This document shows, piece after piece, positions 34,542 to 47,410 of a stretch of 64,000 bases of DNA. The notes under the pieces are model-generated. The model was not told the DNA's origin. It searched no databases and worked only from the letters and a program-made list of their open reading frames with translations. Made by a program: the position numbers and the translations under genes. The stretch's first letter is position 1; every line of letters starts with the position of its first letter. Source of the DNA: Icerya purchasi (Eukaryota > Arthropoda > Insecta > Hemiptera > Monophlebidae); assembly GCA_039619475.1 (NCBI GenBank), contig CM077115.1, positions 536,704,315-536,768,314 on the forward strand, read 5' to 3'.

Positions 34542-35731
34542 GGGGTACCCCCTCAATAGCAATAGCAAAGGAGAAAAGGATCTGTCAAATACTGATTCGG
34601 TCAGAAATAGCTCTAGAATGAAGAAACTTAACACTGGGATAATGGGCTGGATGGGAAATGACAGGATGTATGGGGCGCAATTAAGGGGGGCAACAAATTA
34701 GAATAAAGAATAACACGTTCCGACGAGAAGGAAAGACATTCGAAGAAGAAAGATCTAACATATAACTGGCTAAAAAGGGAAGGTAAGAAATTATTTCCCG
34801 AAATTGCTAAATACTTCTTATTACGTATCCAGGATCGGGCGGTTTCAACAGAAAATTACAAAAAATATTTTAAAAAAATACAACAAGTGACCTATGCGTG
34901 ATTATACATAATACGGAATAATGTAAATTACTTGCCAAAATATTTTTGGTACTTTTAATTTTTACCTTTTATCTCAAATATATTTCCAAACAGACAAGAG
35001 CAGTGTATATAGATCCCTATATTTAAATATTAGTACAAAACCCCCATCGACCAGATTTTTTTTTTTTTTTTTTTGTCCCTTCGTTGAAACATCTACATTG
35101 TAAAATCATTAACGAGAACAATAATCTACACGTTGCAATAATTTTTATGCTCCATTCATTATCTTCGGAATACATTTCCGAAAGTATTAAAACATTTGTA
35201 AAATAGATTGTATCTTATATAAATAAATATAAACAATTATTTTTCAGCAATGTTTCATCTCCAGGTAGAAATGAAGAAAGAGAAAAGTAAACAATATAAA
35301 AATAAATATATATGCACTATTGTATTCTGAAGGAAACCCAAATTTCTTAATTTTTTATTATAGAAAATCTTCAAATTTGAGATAAATGGAATAATTAAAA
35401 AAATGTTATTTTTTGAACGTTAGAGTATCTTTTTAATCTTAAAACGTTTAAAATTCTAGCCATGAAAATTTACTTTCAATAAGATTTTAATTATTTCAAA
35501 ACATCTGGATCATTTAAAAAAATAATTTCCAAAAATATTTTCCTACAATTTCTTAAAAGAGTTTTCACAATATTGATATTTTACTCGTAGAAATAGCCTT
35601 GTAGTTCTTAAAAAGAGCAATCGAAGTTTCTAAAAATAATGTATAAGTAGTATTCTCAATGAAGGATAATGTGAATTATGATTAAAATTATTTTACAGAA
35701 TATAAATAATGTCTGATTATTACTTGTTTAG
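33453..35731. other. HDAC4 intron with an (ATT)n run
   Basis: An (ATT)n microsatellite covers 34463-34540. A purine-rich stretch follows (34550-34800) and may be another LINE scrap. A GC-richer patch at 34000-34200 is not assigned. Confidence 0.4.
34463..34540. repeat. (ATT)n microsatellite
   Basis: About 25 ATT units with a short AGT interruption. Confidence 0.95.
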
Positions 35732-35858
35732 GATAATAGTCGCAAACTAGCGCCAGTGTCCGAAGCTGAAATTAGGGCCGCTTTTACAGCTAGACTAGGT
35801 ATGCCGTTAACGGGGCATTTGTTGCCGACAACACTTCCATATTATCCTACCTTACCAG
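35732..35858 (+). CDS. HDAC4: HDAC4 exon: regulatory linker (VSEAEIRAAFTARLGMPLTG)
   Basis: The exon follows TACTTGTTTAG and ends at GTACGC, with phase 0 in and phase 1 out (42 codons plus G). It encodes DNSRKLAPVSEAEIRAAFTA, then RLGMPLTGHLLPT and LPYYPTLP. From memory this block is conserved in insect HDAC4 proteins, and it sits between the SPSLPNI motif and the second 14-3-3 site. No catalytic residues are involved. Confidence 0.9.
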
Positions 35859-36141
35859 GTACGCATCGTAAATTATTTCATTTCATTTTAACGGTGTAAA
35901 ATTACAGCGTGGTGTAAGGTTCGTTTTTCAGTAGTATGAACATTATTTCGGTAAACAACGTTATCTAGAATAAATTTGTATTATTATCGTAGAGCTATGG
36001 TGTGAAAGCTGAAATTAGCACAAGTGTAGTTTACCGTGTTTTAATATCATCTCGTTAAAATAAAACAAACAAAAAAAAAAACGTGGTTTAATGTATTGAA
36101 ATGTGTAAGTAATAAATTTTTCATTCGGTGTTTATTAAAAG

Positions 36142-36284
36142 GCATTGAAACTGTCGCCCCTGAATACAGTAATCCGACATCGCCGGCTTATATGCATCGG
36201 CAGATGCAAGCGTTAGAACAGTCCACGCAACAACCGTATTTTCTTTCAGTTTATGAGTCGCCTCCACCTATTACAGATTCTCAG
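36142..36284 (+). CDS. HDAC4: HDAC4 exon: regulatory linker continued
   Basis: The acceptor TTATTAAAAG is weak but phases fit: two bases complete Gly with the previous exon, then 47 codons end in phase 0 at GTTGGT. It encodes IETVAPEYSNPTSPAYMHRQ, then MQALEQSTQQPY and VYESPPPITDSQ. It leads into the second 14-3-3 region. Confidence rests mainly on phase continuity and protein-like composition. Confidence 0.85.
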
Positions 36285-37169
36285 GTTGGTAGACTAGCAA
36301 TTATGTTCGTAATTAGACGTGAATTTTCGTTTGCATAAATGTTGCTAATTCAATTTTTATTTAAAATCATTCGGTAATATTGTAGTTTATACATTTTTCA
36401 GTTTAAAAAGGGAAAAGTTTATTTTCTCATCAGTTGCGTATGTATCTGCAGCGTTACTGTTAATATAATATTTTTCATTCTGAAACACGAATTGTTTAGG
36501 TAAGCCCTCAAAAGAATGTCGTCACCATGGTCTTGCAAATACCGCGGACGTAAAATTATATTATTCGTTTATTATTATTATTATTAATAATTTTGATAAA
36601 ATTTATACTAATTGTTCTTTAAATTTTATATTATACGCTTTCCTAAAGCCGATATTTTTAACCGACCGTCCACTGAGAATACAACAAATTCCCGAATATA
36701 TACAAATAAAAAAGAATTACTTAAATATAACGCAAAATTATACATATCATTGTTGCCGGGGTGATCCGTTGTCCGTTACATTGGTGTTCGAATATTCTCC
36801 GGGCGGCCGAGATTGCAATCGATGGTAGGTGGTGCAGAATCCTTGAAATGTTTGCGCCCAGATTTTACTTCTGCTGAAGTTTCATTATGTTTCGTATTCG
36901 GGACTTCATGTTTAAGTCAACCGAATTTTCGAACGAATTAACTGATCAATAACCTCTACCGTACTACGATTGACCACTTAAATTTTGCTGATACTTTCGT
37001 CACGATCGGGAAGAACCAAAACACAAAGAAAGGTAAAACAGCGAATGAATCCCCGACGGCCGATTCGAAACCGTGTCATTTCTTCTTGACCAATTACAAC
37101 CAACGAAAAAGTATAATGATTAACGGTGACATAAATTGATATATAGTGAATACTTGAAGACAGACAGAA
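36285..37169. other. HDAC4 intron, AT-rich
   Basis: Start of a 6.5-kb intron. No repeat or gene recognised apart from a short (ATT) run near 36565. Confidence 0.4.
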
Positions 37170-37850
37170 ACATCAACTAAACTTTTTCACCCATACTTTT
37201 TAATGTATGCGCAAAAGAAGACGTGATAAATGATAAAGGATTTTCAAAACAAAGAGACAGAAAACAATGGGATGCATAAGCTGAGCTGAGGATAAGGGCT
37301 TACTAATAGATTCGGAAAAATAGCTACAAAACAAAGGATGTTAAACAAGTTGAATGACGAAGACGTTCATGGAGCACTAAGATCAATGTACAGAAAACTA
37401 TCTGAATTCTCAAAAACTAAAAGTATAAAACGAAATAGTGCAATGTAAGAAACAATTATATTATTTTGAAGTGCTCATCAACTATGGCCAAGACAAAAAA
37501 AAAAAAAGATGTCAATAGAAACAGGAACGGCGAAGTAAGTATTTAACACAATCTAGGTTATGCAAAACAGAAAAATGAAAATCGAAATCGGGAAAAGAAT
37601 GATACGTCGTTAAATGCGATGTCAATATGATCCATGCTGTCGTGATGTGGATATTATATGCTGAAAGTGTAGTAAAAAGCTCAACTCACTTGAATTCTGG
37701 ATATATTGAAGATGGATTGAATTTTTAATTAATTTTGAAGTATTAAGAACATGCAGTGAAAATCGACTAAAAATAGTGGAAGAAATAGAAAATAGAAAAC
37801 GAGAAAGTGTATAGCACGCAAAATTAGTAAGATACCTTATCATTTGTAAT
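37170..37850 (+). mobile_element. Heavily decayed reverse-transcriptase relic, second LINE type
   Basis: On the + strand, in shifting frames, these segments can be read: HPYFLMYAQKK, IDSEK...LQNK, MLNKLNDEDVHGALRS, EFSKTKSIKR, KKLNSLEFWIY and FEVLRTCSENRLKIVEEIEN with RKRE. This order matches LINEs whose palm is followed by LNxLExWxYRR...EVLRR...KRE (RTE/CR1-like proteins). The YADD itself is not preserved. It differs from the pyrimidine-rich family. Confidence 0.55.
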
Positions 37851-38209
37851 GTGTATATTAAATTGATATATATTGTTGTAACCCTTCCTTTAACTGGAAT
37901 ATTGATTTCAACAACCATATTCCTCCGTACTATACAGGTGTCTTAAATTTCGGGCGCCAGAGCCGTCAAAACGACTCAATAACAAAAAATACACTTTCCA
38001 AAAACACGTAAGAGTTCGATTAAACAACGATGATATATCTCAAACAGCGAATCTCTGCTCACGGCGAATAAACAACGATCACACCGTCCGACAGCACATA
38101 GACAACACACAAAAAAAAACAGGCAGATTTACCCCGGTCGATGCATGTGATCTTGCCGCTGTTCAACCCCGAACCCCGCTAGTGTAGTTATTTAATCGCA
38201 GATAACATT

Positions 38210-38210
<1 letters not shown>

Positions 38211-38266
<56 letters not shown>
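38211..38266. repeat. (AAT)n microsatellite
   Basis: About 18 AAT units, 310 bp left of the young mariner. Confidence 0.95.
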
Positions 38267-38576
38267 GATTTCTGTTACTTTAATTTCCGAAAGTGTTCAG
38301 TTCAAAATTTCCGTCTCATCTGTAGGCAACAAGTGCGGAATTCCTTAATTATTGATTTTACATTGATTCTCTGTTTTCATTGTTATTTACTTTAAATTTA
38401 CGTTACTTTCCCGCATGAATGCACTATTAAGAATTAAATTATAATTGAAAAGATATGACAGAGAACAACCTAGCCAGATTTTACGTTAATTTTTCTTATT
38501 TGTTTTTAATTATAATAAATCGCTCTTAAATAACTACACCAGCATTCATGGTTTCATAACAATATATATATATATA

Positions 38577-39894
38577 CACCCTGTCAAGAAAGTATCGGGA
38601 ATTGTTAAATAAAACGAACAATTTTTAATTTTCATCCAAATTTATTTTGTCACCTTCAAAATAACATCCATTCGAAGTGATGCACATATGCCAACGCTTT
38701 TTCCACTCGGCAAAGCACTTCTGATAGGCGGTTTCCGGGATGGCCTTTAGCTCTCGCGTCGCATTCGTCTTGATGTCATCAATCGATTCGAAGCGCATTC
38801 CCCGTAGCGGAAATTTGAGTTTTGAGAATAGGAAGAAGTCGCAGGGTGCTAAATCTGGTGAATACGGCGGTTGTTCGATGATATTTACCGAGTGTTTGGC
38901 CAAAAACTCATTCACAATTATGGCTTTGTGAGACGGCGCATTATCGTGATGGAGAATCCAAGAATTGTCGACCCACAAATCGTTACGTTTACGACGGATA
39001 GCCTCTCTCAAACGTCTCAAAACACTTAAGTAAAACTCTTTGGTGACTGTCTGTCCGGCTGGCACATATTCATAGTGTACCACGCCTCGAATATCGAAGA
39101 AAACAATCAACATGATCTTCACTTTTGATTGGCTTTGGCGAGGTTTTTTCGGCTTTGGCGCGCCAATTGGCCGCCATTCGGACGATTGCTGGTTCGTAAG
39201 CGTGTCGTACTCGTACACCCATGTCTCGTCACCAGTAATTATCTTTTCCAAGAAGGTAGGATCCAAATTGGCTCGATCCAGCATGTCTGCAGCTACCTGT
39301 TCTCGGTACTTTTTTTGAAAGAAATTCAGGTCTTTCGGAACAAGCCGAGCCGCAACGCGTTGCATACCCAATTTTTCGTGCACAATCGTACGTACGCTCT
39401 CGTGTGACATGCCCAATCCATGAGCCATCTCTCTCAAGCTCACATGACAATTTTCAGCAACGATTTCCTTGATTTTATCGACGTTATCATCGGTCACACT
39501 CGTTGAAGGCCGTCCAGAGCGAGGCATGTCTTCGACCGTCTCCCGACCATCCTTGAACGCTCTGTATCACTCGTAAACCCGCGTTTTTGATAAAGCAGAT
39601 TCACCAAAAGCCTTCTGTAACATTTTCAGTGTATCGGCACAAGAAATTTCGTTCGAAACACAGAATTTAACACAAGTACGTTGTTCAATATTTTCACTCA
39701 TTGTAAAACTTCGACAAAACCTTCAAGGTCGACTGATTTTAACAGCTGCTGTAAACACACTGGTTGACAGATCGCGCTAAAAATAGGCATCATAATACAA
39801 AACAGTTGTACCAACCTGGAAAAAAAAAATTATCTGCCTAGCTATTACCCGGGAGATTTAAATTGACAATTCCCGATACTTTCTTGACAGGGTG
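38577..39894 (-). mobile_element. Young mariner transposon, 1,318 bp
   Basis: Perfect 29-bp terminal inverted repeats (38577-38605 and 39866-39894, beginning CACCCTGTCAAGAAAG) are flanked by a TA duplication (38575-38576 and 39895-39896). The length is typical of mariner. Perfect TIRs and a nearly intact transposase indicate recent insertion. It lies antisense within the HDAC4 intron between 36284 and 42802. Confidence 0.97.
38625..39701 (-). pseudogene. Mariner transposase (DD34D), intact except for one TGA codon
   Basis: The frame from ATG at 39701 to the stop at 38625 spans 359 codons, the usual mariner size. The only break is TGA at codon 45 (39569-39567), after RVYE and before YRAFKDG, where mariners normally have Trp, so one TGG-to-TGA change explains it. 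After the break an ATG at 39527 opens 300 codons. Visible features are the HTH region (LREMAHGLGMSHESVRTIVH), the RLVPKDL motif in place of WVPHEL, and the catalytic aspartates in GDETW (residue 158), HHDNAP (253) and PDLAPCD (288), with 34 residues between the last two. The C-terminal block is QKCFAEWKKRWHMC...YFEGD. The truncated 300-codon product would keep the catalytic triad but lose the first DNA-binding helices. Confidence 0.95.
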
Positions 39895-41499
39895 TATATA
39901 TAAAAGAGATAAAATAAAATAAAAATGAATAAATAAATAAAAAATACATAAAAATATGAAATAAAATAAGAGTTTGGTGTGGGGGTGAGTGTGCGGATAC
40001 AAGAAAACCATTATTTGATAGCTGGATCAGAACTGAATCTTTCGGTTAGCGTTCAGTTTCTGAGTAGCGAAATTCTCTAGTATCGCCGGGAGCACGTTCT
40101 ACCTTATTTTATTAACTAAAAGTATTTTTGTAGTTCGATTCGTCGTAACTGTCTCAAATTATTAGTTTTCCAAATTCATCCTTCCCACTACCGAAAATCC
40201 AGGTTTGAACTATCAGCGAACTCATCATTCAACTATACGGATATCGGAGCATCCTGGCCGCAATTAGTAATACGTATTGTTTATTTTTATTTAATTTTAT
40301 AATACGTTTAATTAATTTTATCTATTGCAAGAACGGTTTTTTGCCTGTCAAGCTGATTGAATAAACCCGCTAAAAAACAATTTAACTCTCTAATTTAATA
40401 ATAATAATAATAATAAATTTAATCAAATTAAATAAATTTCATGTTCCCGGTTTTAAAGGGCGTGATGACATGAACAAACTATAAACTAAACATTCCATTT
40501 GTTATCCCTGGGGTGGGGAGAGTAAAAAATGGACACATCGAGAATATAAAATTACACACGAGAAACAAATTCAAAGTGGAAAATTGTTGGAGAACGATGA
40601 GAGGATAAAAAAAGAATGGAGACGGTCGGAACAGAGTGCGAGCCAAAGAAGGTAGAACAGATATAATCGACGGAAACTTAACGTGTCCAATTTTCCGAAA
40701 AAAAGGCACTACATTGAAGAGCACTGTATGTTTAATACTATAAAATGATAAGGAAATTTGTAAGAAAATGTAAATTTACGCGTGTTGAAAACAGACAATA
40801 TATTAAGCGACAGACAGTTTTGTCTTTATTCGGTTAGATTTAAATTTGTCTGGACTTTTTTTCTGCATGGTATATTTACATATTGCAATTTTTAAACATT
40901 TTAGTCTTAATTCAATTAACATTAAGCAGTCATGTCGGTCTGCTTAAAGGCCTTTAAGAAGTAATCGCGTACCTATGTAGCACCGAATCTTCTATCGGTA
41001 AAGCAATATTTTTTTTATTACCCAAATTTTACCTGGTTTTATGCGGGTTTTCTCTTCGTCAAAGTATTAGAACAGATTTTTCTCCTCTTACATTACCTGC
41101 CAAATAAAAAGGATAGAGGTAATCTGCACGCGTACGAGCATGAGGTAGTTATGAGATAATTATGAGGCAATTATCACAACATTTTAGCAAACTAAAAACT
41201 AAATAATCTTTATAATGGATTCATATTCGAATTATACTTGCAGCATCATTTATTAAAATTCAAAATTAATTGTTTTTTACGTTTCACATGACGACTTTAT
41301 CTTTCAATTTCGATGGTTAAAATATCTTTCGAATTACTAGAAAAAAGTTATTTTCAAAAAAGAGAAATATATAAATTAAATTAAATTGAGAAATTTATGT
41401 TGATCGCGACCCCGCTTTTGAGCTTTAGCCTCTCCGGCAATATTCATTAGTGCGGTTGTATATTACGATTTAGCTACATAATCTACCGAAAAACTTCTC
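39895..41499. other. HDAC4 intron, AT-rich with a purine-rich patch
   Basis: A purine-rich patch at about 40490-40740 may be another LINE scrap, but no motif was found. An (AAT) run lies near 40398-40416. No gene recognised. Confidence 0.35.
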
Positions 41500-42440
41500 G
41501 AACTCAACTACTCACTTCGCATATCTGGTGTCAATTTTCTCTGAATCTTTTTGTCTTCCTTCTTTCTGTTCCATATTTACGGCCGAGTTGATGGCTATTT
41601 TCGTTCCATTATTTTTTATCTGCTCTAATCGTTTTTCTTCCCAATTTCCGATATCATTTCCAACTCCGTGACTGCTCTTCAGTCCATCTCCTCTCATCTT
41701 CATGATCATTCCTGTGACTTTATTATTCTCCGTATACGTTCTCTCATTTGAACTCTTTCTTCTCTCCATAGGGGATCTATATTGACTTCCTGTGGGTTCC
41801 TGATTATTCTGGCATCTCTGGTAATGAGATTGCTGATTCTTTGGCTCGGATTACTACTTCTTCGAAAAAATCCCCCATCTTCTAATCTCTTGCCGCCGTG
41901 TAAAAGTTTTCATCTTAGACTATGGTATCGGATATTTACACTTCCTCTTTTTTTTCTAATTGTCGCCTCTTTTATTTGTCTGTTCAACCTAGTCTTCCTT
42001 TTAATCCATGGTTCCTTCTGTTTCCTTCACTTCCTCGCTTTGTTGTTGTCGCCATTGTGTGTTTGTGTTTTAATCATTCCTTGTTGCCTTCCTTCCGCTT
42101 TCGCTTCTCGTTAGCCTCTCCCCCATGTTGTCCTCTCTATTCAAATGATGCTGTTGTTTGCGACGCCGATCACATGTTTTTTGAGTGTCCGGCTCTTCTT
42201 TCGGTAGAGCGTTCGGCTCTGCACTTCCGCTTGCTAGGGCTTGGTCTTCCTGCTCCTTCTTGTGCAAATTATATCCTGTCTTTTCCTTCTTCACTTATTA
42301 TCCTTCTCGTTGTTACCTTCCTATTAACGATATCTGATCGTCTTATTATATAACTTTCCTTTTCTCCTAATTGTTTCTGGGTGATGAAGGTCCTTGGTTG
42401 ACGAGCTCAATTTTATTCTTTCCTTTTAAAAAAAAAAAAT
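41500..42440 (+). mobile_element. 5'-truncated LINE 3' end: RNase H and C-terminal domain, poly-A tail
   Basis: On the + strand: an RNase H domain with TAELMAIF (near 41580), SNSVTALQSIS (near 41660) and FLWVPDYSGISGNEIADSLA (41786-41845). The C-terminal signature follows: VCDADHMFFECPALLSVERS, then LGLGLPAPSCANYILSFPSS (42150-42300). The A-tail is at 42427-42440. It shares this signature with the copies near 11.0, 13.5, 25.4 and 45.2 kb. Stops and frameshifts break the frame. Reverse transcriptase and endonuclease are absent, as in 5' truncation. Confidence 0.85.
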
Positions 42441-42801
42441 TAATTGTCGTAAATTTCTGACTTGCCGTTTGGGGAATTAATTACGAATATACTTGATTTG
42501 TATTGATCGAATTTATTGAAGGCTTTCTTATATATTAAATTATAAAAATGCTATTTTATCGTAAAATGTGACGTTTAACTCAAATCGCAATGATTCCGTT
42601 TGCCAATTTCTGTAGCTCAAAAATTTTTAAATTTCAATTAAATAAATATTTTTAGTGTTTTACAAAAATATAGCTACTTTGGATTACAACTTATGTTTTC
42701 AGTATAATCATCGGTATTTCATATTATTTAATGCGGGTCATGGATTGATTTCATCTTAGTGAAGTACGTTATCATTTAGTTAATGTATTTACTACCTTTA
42801 G

Positions 42802-42996
42802 GTTGCGTACGCCCGATTAAATAAACAAGGCCATCGACCACTGGGCAGGACGCAGTCTGCTCCTTTACCATTAGGACACCCTATGTTAACCGCTGTTTCT
42901 GGCGCGAATAATTTAATGGTACATTACGAAGATTCAAATGAACAGCATATGCAGCAGCAAGAACAACAAATCAGTCCTCATAAATATTTAAAACAA
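42802..42996 (+). CDS. HDAC4: HDAC4 exon: second 14-3-3 site
   Basis: The exon follows ACTACCTTTAG and ends at GTAATA, phase 0 at both ends, 65 codons. It encodes VAYARLNKQGHRPLGRTQSA, then PLPLGHPML, and ends in a Q-rich stretch (EQHMQQQEQQISPHKYLKQ). HRPLGRTQSAPLP is the second conserved 14-3-3 docking site of class IIa HDACs (LGRTQSAPLP in human HDAC4). The Q-rich tail parallels the glutamine-rich segment after this site in vertebrates. Confidence 0.95.
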
Positions 42997-45026
42997 GTAA
43001 TATTTAAATTTTAAAATTATTTTATTTATAATTCGCTTTTAGACATATTTTATGAACAAACTAGTATTCTGTTAACTATATTTATCCTAATTGTAATAGA
43101 CGATCGAAATCAATTAATTTACCTTAATTTTTTTTTCCTTTTTAAATTTTTTATTACTTGTTCGGTAGATAATTTGTCGTAATAGTAGTATAAAAACATC
43201 GAAATAGAGCCGTTATTTCGCACAAGCCAATAATTCGTAAGTACGTGTCATGAAAAAATTTTAACTTAATTTTATCCCCCCTTGCTATTGTTTTTGTTCA
43301 GGAATTAAGATTATAAAATAAATTTCAAAATTCGTTTTTTTTTTAAAAGTGAAATTATCGTTAGAAAAATAATTTCTTAATTTTTAGAAATTAATAAATT
43401 TAAAAAAAATATTGGTAAATATATAAAATTTCTGTTAAACGAAACTGTTCTTTAATCATTAAATAATTAATTTAAATAAATTTCTTAATACTGTACCCAC
43501 ATTAATTAAATTTACGCGAAAATAGTTTTCATCACTTATTTAATCGAAAAATAAAAAAAAAAAAAAAAGGATTTACTCATTTAATGCAGCTTCATTGATT
43601 TGTTATAATACGAGTACTCTTATATTGTTTGCGCCCCTAATCCTTAAACTTGTTTTTTGCCCTTAACTCTTTGGCACCTCCATGCGTATTTTCGGTACAG
43701 TCGTGCTAATAGTTTGTTCTGGTTTTTATACCGTAAATCTGCATTATTCTAAAATGTTCTAACGTTCATTACTAGATCTTTTAATTCGCCCGAGTATTTA
43801 GTTCCCACATTTTACCTTAGTTGTAAAACCTCCTTCGACCACATTCTTGCTATTTTTTTTAACGCATACGTTTTCACGTCTTCAGTACTTCTTATATCGT
43901 ACACCAACTTCTCTCTTTTGTGTCTGATCGTTTCCTACTCCGGTAGAAAGATATACTACATCGGGCCTCATTCGTAACCACTTTCTCCTCGGTTTTTGAT
44001 AACCTTTCATTGCACCTAAGAATATCAAATTATTCTAAGTAATCATTTCTGTTTTACGATATCTTAAATAATAGTGTCTTATTATTCTGTTTCGTAAATC
44101 ACTAGGAAAGTTCATTAGCTGGATAACGTACCCATAAGTTTAAAAAAATTGTATGTAAATTGGATTAATGGTCCTCCAATTATAAAATAATAAGCCTTCG
44201 TATTCGATTTTTGCCCATTTGTTTTACCTTCATTCATTTCTTGTCTGCATTCTGACAACCGTGACTTGTATATTAACTATTTTTCATATCTTTAAGATTT
44301 AATGTGACTTACAAATTCGAGTCTGTTTTCTCTAGTGTCACATTTGTTTATTTTCATAATTGTTGTGATTTTCTTATTTTGTTTCAATGATAATTTAAAT
44401 ATTTGTTGACTGTATTCGGCTCATTATATAGTCATAAACTCTTGGGTATTTTTTATAATTATTTTTATTTTATTAACGATGCATTTCAAATTATTTATGA
44501 GATACATCGTTGATCAAGCATTTATTTTCGCGACGTACATAGTATACATTTAAAAAGATCCGGGGATTTTTTTACTTAAAAAAAGAATGTTAATTTTAAT
44601 TTTTTTTTAAATTAAATTATAACGTACGTCAAATATCACCTATTTTGAATGCATTTTACATCTTACAGATCTCTTCATTTCTTTAGAATGAATCTGAGCT
44701 GATTTGAAAGAAAAATAGGTCCACTGATGTAAAATATGGTAAATATTTTTTTTTTTGCTTAAATATTACGAAAAAACTTTTGATAAATTCGCCTGAGTGC
44801 ATTTTTTTTGTATAACACAAATTCCATTCTACGAAATCATATGAGTAAGATTAAACTCGACGGATTCCCGCTAAAAGTTGTTTATACTCGTAAATCATTT
44901 TATAAATAAGTTCCGTTTATAATGTTCCCGGGCGGCACAAATTCATGATAGGGCGTGGCAACTAAATTTTTAAAGGTACAATAAAAGCACAGGACTTTTT
45001 CTTTTAATTTTACTTTTTCCTTCGCT
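42997..45026. other. HDAC4 intron, AT-rich
   Basis: Low-complexity AT sequence with A and T homopolymers. No gene or repeat recognised. Confidence 0.45.
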
Positions 45027-47410
45027 TTTTTTTTTTTTTTTTTTTCTATTTCTAATAATAGGGGTTAGTCTACAAGGACATTAGCTTAAGAAATGGGTAG
45101 AAGAAGAAAATAAAGTTCTGTTCTTAAAACGTTTAAGAATAGAAAATGAAAATATTTCGAAAGCGAGATTAACAAAAGCAAAAAGAAATGAGAGAATATA
45201 AGCAGCATTATAAGGTGTAGAGGTGCCAAGTTTTAGTGGAGAACAGTGGAGTAGCGATTGCTCAGTAAAAAAGATCGAACATTCCAACAAAATATGATCA
45301 ATGAATGGAGCAGATGCGGATAAAAACCGAGAAAATGACAGGGGAAGGAGACTATGATTAAAACGAAGGCGACAAATGGCCGAAATTGTGGAGCGTTTAA
45401 GGAAACCTGGGAACCATGGGCGAGGAGGAAGAGATAGCTGAATAGAGACGTAAAAAGAGTCAGAATTAGGAAATAAAGTAGAATAGAAGTTGAACCATGC
45501 TCTGTAATGAATAATTTAAGAAAAAAATATCAATATTACGAACTGAATATGTGCCAAAAAATCTGCTACTGGAAACGGAAGAGTGGGTTAATGAATATTC
45601 ACTAATTCATTACACTCGATGCCTAAATGACCACAGGGGTCCACGGAAGATCGGTCTGGATTAAGTGAATAGCAGAGCGTATGAAAAATATTACATAATC
45701 GGAAGAGGTAGAAGGAAGACTAGATGTGATAGTCTGTAAAGCACTTTTAGAATCCGAGATTATGAGCCCTTTGTAGAAAACCAGTGATGAGGTAACAATT
45801 GGAAACTGGAACAGTTTAATGGATCAGTCCAGGACGAAAACCGAACTATTCTAAAGTAATAGATTGCTGTGCTCGAGTCACCAATGAGCCGATTGTTAAT
45901 TAAATTTCCAAAAAACTTCCTAGCACACGAAGCAAGAGAAATAGGTCGAAACGAGAAAGAATAAGATTTTTAGGATAGGAATAGTAATAAGAGTGTTCCG
46001 TGAATGAGGAGTATAATCGCAACCGAGAAAAGAGTTGCAAATATTTAAAAGTATCCGGAGAGAAAAGTCAAAAAGATTTTTTTAAACAAAGAAATACTGA
46101 TACCATCTAAACCCGGAAAGAAATTATAGATTAAAGATGAACGAAGTTCTGAAAAAGTAAAAGGGAAGTTACGAAAATATAAAGAACTAATAGAAAATGG
46201 GAAAGGACAAGATTTCTAGAAGCTAGCTTGGATCTATCAATAAACGAAATTAGTTTTTCTAGAGAAAAATTGTGATTGGGAGGACGCGTTGTCTTAGTCA
46301 TTTTCCATACATGAAAGGTAGAATTGGATCGAGAAAAAGAGAAGCAGAAGCTTTTCCGTGACTTTTTCTTTTTTTGCTATTTTAAAAACAAATCTGGCTT
46401 TAGCATTGGCTTTTTATGAGCCAGAAAATTGAAAAGACAAATACAAGATCAAAAAGTTCTATAAATGGATATGCTTAAATTAAAAGCCGCCTTCCCCTAC
46501 AGTCCTCATTTCATCGTAACGAGCAAAATGTTTTGTGTGTTTTTTGTTACGAGTTGGTCAGATAGGAGGAAAAAATGAGTTAAGGCAGCGGAGATTGATT
46601 CAACATAAAAACCATATCGGGAAGATACGTTTAAATTAAGAAGAATTGAAGAGAACGAGAAGTCATCGAGGGAGCGCGGAAAATGGCTCAGTCTGTTTAA
46701 GAGTGGATCCATTTGGGAAAGTGAAGAGGTTTATGCAGGAGAAGGAAAGTCGTTCAAAAACAAATGATGATAGGAATACAATCATTTCTAAAGGTGCCGT
46801 TTAGAGTTGACCGTGAAACACTTGAGATTAAAATTAGAAGTGAATGGTAGGTCAATAGAACTGGAAGACAAAGAACTTCTAACATAATTATACGAACCAT
46901 CATTAAGAAGGATTATATAATTTTGTAAGATAAGATTTTCAATTACGACACCGTTACTGTTGTACCCACCGCTACAGTCCCAAAGAGGTGAGCGAACATT
47001 CCAGTCACCATCTATAATAAAAGGGAAGAGAGAGGGAATTAATAAATGATTGAAAAGGAAAGTTACATAAATCATAGGTAGAAGGAATCTAAGCTGAAAA
47101 GAGGTGTTGAATGGTTTTCAGTTGTTAAGTATTGAGATGCGGACAAAATTTAAATTAAACAGATTAGATGAAATAAGAAGATAGATGTGGTAAGTTAGAA
47201 AAGAATATCATTTCCGACTAAAATAGCTGAACCACCCCGTATTTGTCAGTGCGATTAGAACTAATTAAAGAAAAGCCACGAATGTGATAACGTTAGGAGA
47301 ATCTTTTAGCCAAGTTTCTAAGAGCAGCGCAACACTTATATCGGTCCAACAAGCTCTCGAGAAAATCGTATTCGCTCTAAGGCTTACGGCAATTTCACTT
47401 TACTATTCTG
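45027..47410 (-). mobile_element. Pyrimidine-rich LINE family, long decayed copy with poly-A tail
   Basis: Poly-T at about 45027-45047 on + is the element's A-tail. Reading minus from 5': an endonuclease start near 47400; LLLETWLKDSPNVITF near 47330; SNRTDKYGG and then AILVGNDILF near 47250; IDGDWNVRSPLWDCSGGYNS and later IILLNDGSYN (47010-46860); RNase H trace PCGHLGIECNELVN near 45650; and the C-terminal signature DHILLECSIFFTEQSLLHCS with YNAAYILSF near 45290-45180. The reverse-transcriptase section between is too decayed to delimit. Purine-rich DNA continues to about 47.9 kb and may be its first ORF. Confidence 0.75.
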
